Shown: one piece after another, positions 60,775 to 64,000 of the stretch | Layout of the letters: the number at the start of each line of letters is the position of its first letter | Position numbering within the stretch: the first letter of the stretch is position 1 | Source of the DNA: Anaeramoeba flamelloides | Taxonomy: Eukaryota; Metamonada; Anaeramoebidae | DNA: 64,000 nucleotides | Direction: 5' to 3' | NCBI GenBank assembly: GCA_027625915.1 | Contig: JANTQA010000033.1 | Span: 6,572,001-6,636,000 of the forward strand | Notes under the pieces: generated by a model | Database searches by the model: none | Told to the model about the DNA's origin: nothing | Seen by the model: only the letters and a program-made list of their open reading frames with translations | Translations under genes and position numbers: made by a program

Positions 60775-62049
60775 TTGAAACCAAAAATTATTTTGTGTCT
60801 TTTGCACTTCTTTTGATTGACAAAATTCAGATAGCAAAAAAAATAATCACTTATGATATCTTTGCCAAAAAATCCAATTCAAAAAAAAAGTTTCAAAGGA
60901 TCCTATTTGATAATAAAATTCAAATCAATTAAATAAAAATATTTTAAAAGGATCTTATTTGCCAAAAAATTCAATTAAAAAAAAATGAGTTTAAAAGAAA
61001 TGTCAATTCCAAAAAACCAAATTTTATCAAAAAAAAATTACTTTCTTTATTTTATAAATTTCCAAAGGGTTAAATTTCTTCGATTTAAAAACCAATTGTT
61101 TTCTCTCAAAGTACACAATCAATTAATTATATTTATTCTGATTTGTGGTTGTTTTATAACTCTTTATATTTGACAAAGTAAGTATTTTTTAACATTCTTT
61201 GGATAAAAATATAGACTATTTAAGAAATGAAAAAACTAAAAAAATCATCAAGATCTGAAAAGTTACCAAAGAGTGAAACTTGAAAACTCGCACAGTTGTA
61301 TTCAAAATTATAATTTACAGCAATTCGAATCCAAAAGGGAGTGTAAATATTTTGAATTTTTTCCTAAAAAAGTCTTTATTTTTGATTGTTGATTTTTGGA
61401 GATTGATCACGCTTCACATGTTGATTTGTTTTTGATTGGTTTTCATGCACACATTAAAATTTTTAAATTTTTTTTCCATTTTCAAAAAAATTATTTTAAA
61501 CAGTAATTTCTCAAAACTGGAGAGATATCATTATCTCAAAAAGTAAACGAAAATGATGAACAAAAATGAAAAATAGTTGCTTTATTTCAATTTAATTCAC
61601 AAACACCCAGATAAATAATAAAAAGTTAATAAACTCTAAATTAGTGTAAATTCCTTAAAAAACACAACCAATGGAAAAATGATTAAACACCATGAAATCT
61701 GTCAAAATCAATTCAAATCAATCATAATCAGCAATACAGTTCAAAAAAAAATTATTTTACCTTTTTTTGGAGTTCAACTTTATAGTAGATCAAAACTATA
61801 GGTATTAAGAGCATAAAACCCTTGTTTCTAATAAAACCCATTTTTTTTTTCTTCTTATTCTGACGCGTCATCTATTTAAGGACACAATAGTATATCTAAA
61901 GTAAAAAGTATTTAGAAGTTAAACCAGATTTATATTTTGAATATGGTTTAATTATTGATAAAATTTTTTTTAATTCTTTTTTTTGATGAATTTCCCTTAC
62001 ACATAGTTGCAAAAATGATTTCTGAATTTTTCTTGATGTTTTTTTGTAG

Positions 62050-62250
62050 AAATTGTGATTTTTCAATCTAATAATTTTAATTTAAGTGTAGAACTTTAAG
62101 AAACCCATCTAGTATTTACTTTATAGTTTATTTTTGGTTTCTTTGTTCATTTTTGAGTTTAGGCTTTAAAGAAAAAATAATCAGGCTTTTTATTTGGAAA
62201 CTGATGTTTTACTAAGTCTACACGTATTATTTCTATAACAGTCTTTTCCA
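62050..62250 (+). repeat. Dispersed repeat, copy 3 (decayed)
   Basis: It contains GTAGAACTTTAAGAAACCCA and the following conserved order of blocks. The frame is no longer open. It lies about 300 bp upstream of the BTB gene. Confidence 0.4.
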
Positions 62251-62533
62251 GAATGGAGTATTTTTCAAAATATAAAAAAACAGTAAAACAACAATTCCAA
62301 CTTATTTGATTGGTTTTTAAATGTTCCCTCTGTCTATTATTTTTTTCTAAATCATTGAAAATTTCAATTTAGATTTCCAAAAAAGAAGGAAAAAAAAATC
62401 AATATATTCTCACTTGAAAACGAAAAGTAATCTCAGAACATTACCCTTGCAGAGTTTTGAGAGGAAGAATATATTAGTAAAAACAATAGACTCAAGATCA
62501 TTTTTTTTCATCTTAACTTAAAAATTCAAATTG

Positions 62534-64000
62534 ATGCAAAAAACTTTTATCTCTTTAGGTCTTATTCGCAAAATCCTCAATTTAAAAACTGTTGAAGAAC
62601 TAAAAATAAGCTTCTCAGGGTTCAATCCGAGTTGTAGAACCACAAAAATTATCAACCCACATTATTTTGGTGTTACTAACTTTCTTGTTAAGGACAAATT
62701 CTTATCACTTTACCATATCTTGTGTTTAAATGCAAATCTAACAACCAGTATGTTGGACTATCTTTATAAGTGTGATAGCAATTTTATCAAAACGTTGTCT
62801 CAGCAAAAAATGAATCCATTTCATTATTTTTGTTTAAACAAGAAAGTTAGTCTGCCCTTATTGAAATGGTTTTTGGAAGGAAAATCTTCCAAAGGTGTCA
62901 AAAAAACGGATGGCGCACAAGCCATACTCAAACAGGAATCCTTAACTCGATGGAACCCCTTCTATTACCTGTGTTCAAACAGGTATTGTAAAGATCCTTT
63001 GATTTTCAAATATGTGATTAACAAAGGTGTTCCCTTGCAAAGAACAAAATCTTGTCCGATAAAAGTCTTGAAAAGGTCAAGAAATGATCGGCAATTTGCT
63101 CGAATTTCAAAGGCTATTCTCTGTACACCATTCTCCCTCATTGTTTCCAATATTACCAAATTAGGAACCCTTTTGTCCATTTTTGTCAACGATCCAAATT
63201 TGACAAATACAGATCTCCAAGAAATAAGGAAATATAACCTATCTTTATACGATACTAGCTTTTCTGTCAATGCAATGAAATTTTTAATTCAGAGATCAAA
63301 GGCAAATTTGCCCATCCCATTTACCTTATTTACACAAATCCTCTCAATGGGTTATTCGCTGCAAGATCTTATTCATAGAAACCCAACAATAGAATTGATG
63401 GAATGTGTTTTTGAATCAGAAAGATCAGTCAAGAAGCAAGAAATAATAAAAAAGGTCAAGAGTGTAGCATTAAAAAAAAAAAAATTAAATTACCTCAAGA
63501 AACTGAAATACCCAAATATCTATCAATTGCACCAATCCATTGAAAACTTAAGTAAAGATCGTAATAGGCTATTTTTTACAATGTTAAAGAAAACACCTTT
63601 CAGCGATGTAGTATTTTCAACGAATACCATTCGAGGGGATCTGGAAAAGGGAAGAGCTCATGGTCTCTTTTGTGATTGGGAAATTGACAAGAAGGCAGTT
63701 GCACATTCCTTGTTTTTAAGAAAAAGGTTTGGTGTGGATCCAAAGATCTTGAAACAGAAACTGTTGAGTTTGTGTTCTAAAGAAGAAATTGATTTCTTTC
63801 TCCAAGAAGCGTATCTCAATAGCACCATAAATAAAAAAAAATTGGATTTACTTTTACAGAAATTAGAAATTAGTCCCAAGAATGTAAAGGATCCAGAAAT
63901 AGTTGTTGAAGACCTGTGGGTTGAGAAGACTCAATCTGACTTTTGCTTAATTGCACAAGACAAGAATATAAGAACACACAAATTCATTCTTGCAGCAAGA
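62534..64000 (+). CDS. BTB-domain protein with degenerate ankyrin-like units (partial, 3' end outside window)
   Basis: An uninterrupted frame of 489 codons starts at ATG 62534, just after an in-frame TAA, and runs off the window. Two units near 62810 and 62950 (M-N-P-F-H-Y-F-C and W-N-P-F-Y-Y-L-C, each followed by a leucine-rich helix and G) look like degenerate ankyrin repeats. The last residues (D-F-C-L-I-A-Q-D-K, then H-K-F-I-L-A-A-R) are the start of a BTB/POZ domain, a dimerisation and Cullin-3-adaptor fold. Ankyrin-plus-BTB proteins form large families in some amoebae. Its base composition is clearly richer in GC than the flanking DNA, and no intron is needed. The T-rich stretch ending in TAG at 62551-62558 resembles a 3' splice site, so a different 5' exon is possible. 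Confidence 0.75.
   Translation, partial: MQKTFISLGLIRKILNLKTVEELKISFSGFNPSCRTTKIINPHYFGVTNFLVKDKFLSLYHILCLNANLTTSMLDYLYKCDSNFIKTLSQQKMNPFHYFCLNKKVSLPLLKWFLEGKSSKGVKKTDGAQAILKQESLTRWNPFYYLCSNRYCKDPLIFKYVINKGVPLQRTKSCPIKVLKRSRNDRQFARISKAILCTPFSLIVSNITKLGTLLSIFVNDPNLTNTDLQEIRKYNLSLYDTSFSVNAMKFLIQRSKANLPIPFTLFTQILSMGYSLQDLIHRNPTIELMECVFESERSVKKQEIIKKVKSVALKKKKLNYLKKLKYPNIYQLHQSIENLSKDRNRLFFTMLKKTPFSDVVFSTNTIRGDLEKGRAHGLFCDWEIDKKAVAHSLFLRKRFGVDPKILKQKLLSLCSKEEIDFFLQEAYLNSTINKKKLDLLLQKLEISPKNVKDPEIVVEDLWVEKTQSDFCLIAQDKNIRTHKFILAAR

Noticed and set aside
62965-63879. Reverse frames near the right edge
   Set aside because: They lie opposite the continuous BTB-gene frame, which is far longer and has recognisable domains.

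Overview
The window is nuclear DNA of a very AT-rich unicellular eukaryote using the standard code (TAA and one TGA serve as stops). Coding islands sit in long AT-rich stretches full of decayed repeats. Introns are few but large (220 bp to about 5.2 kb) with GT-AG ends. The gene families, asparagine/glutamine and acidic low-complexity tracts, and a BTB protein with degenerate ankyrin-like units suggest a free-living amoeboid protist, perhaps Anaeramoeba-like; that assignment is inference. No bacterial operon, CRISPR array, rRNA or convincing tRNA was seen.

Layout. 1-2.5 kb: repeats. 2.56-3.08 kb (+): small membrane protein with a possible bacterial-PH-like fold. 3.1-6.1 kb: repeats and a MITE. 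6.12-9.48 kb (-): PARN poly(A) ribonuclease in two exons, with repeats inside its intron. 9.6-12.7 kb: fold-back element and a Tc1/mariner-like MITE. 12.8-13.6 kb (+): intronless short-chain dehydrogenase that has lost catalytic residues. 13.6-20.2 kb: repeats and several TIR elements. 20.26-24.43 kb (+): U1-70K in three exons with a long Q/N-rich N-terminus. 24.4-30.9 kb: palindrome clusters and repeats. 30.92-37.86 kb (-): U2AF large subunit in two exons around a 5.2 kb repeat-filled intron. 41.29-42.75 kb (+): FAF1-like UBL-UAS-UBX protein. 42.8-47.7 kb: repeats. 47.75-58.00 kb (+): Furry/Tao3/Mor2 scaffold, whose N-terminal exon lies about 2.8 kb upstream of the giant main exon. 58-62.5 kb: repeats and a piggyBac-like MITE. 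62.53 kb to the end (+): start of an ankyrin-like/BTB gene cut by the window edge.

How the genes relate. U1-70K (5' splice-site recognition) and U2AF2 (3' splice-site recognition) are convergent neighbours, and both carry long low-complexity N-termini. The U2AF2 model ends after RRM2 with no UHM domain, and the introns readable here lack a polypyrimidine tract before the AG. PARN (mRNA deadenylation), a UBX/p97 adaptor and Furry (NDR-kinase scaffold) are ordinary conserved housekeeping genes.

The most unusual non-coding content is a family of about 70-bp near-perfect palindromes found in clusters with degenerate short repeats, plus several distinct families of short inverted-repeat elements, many lying in introns of conserved genes.
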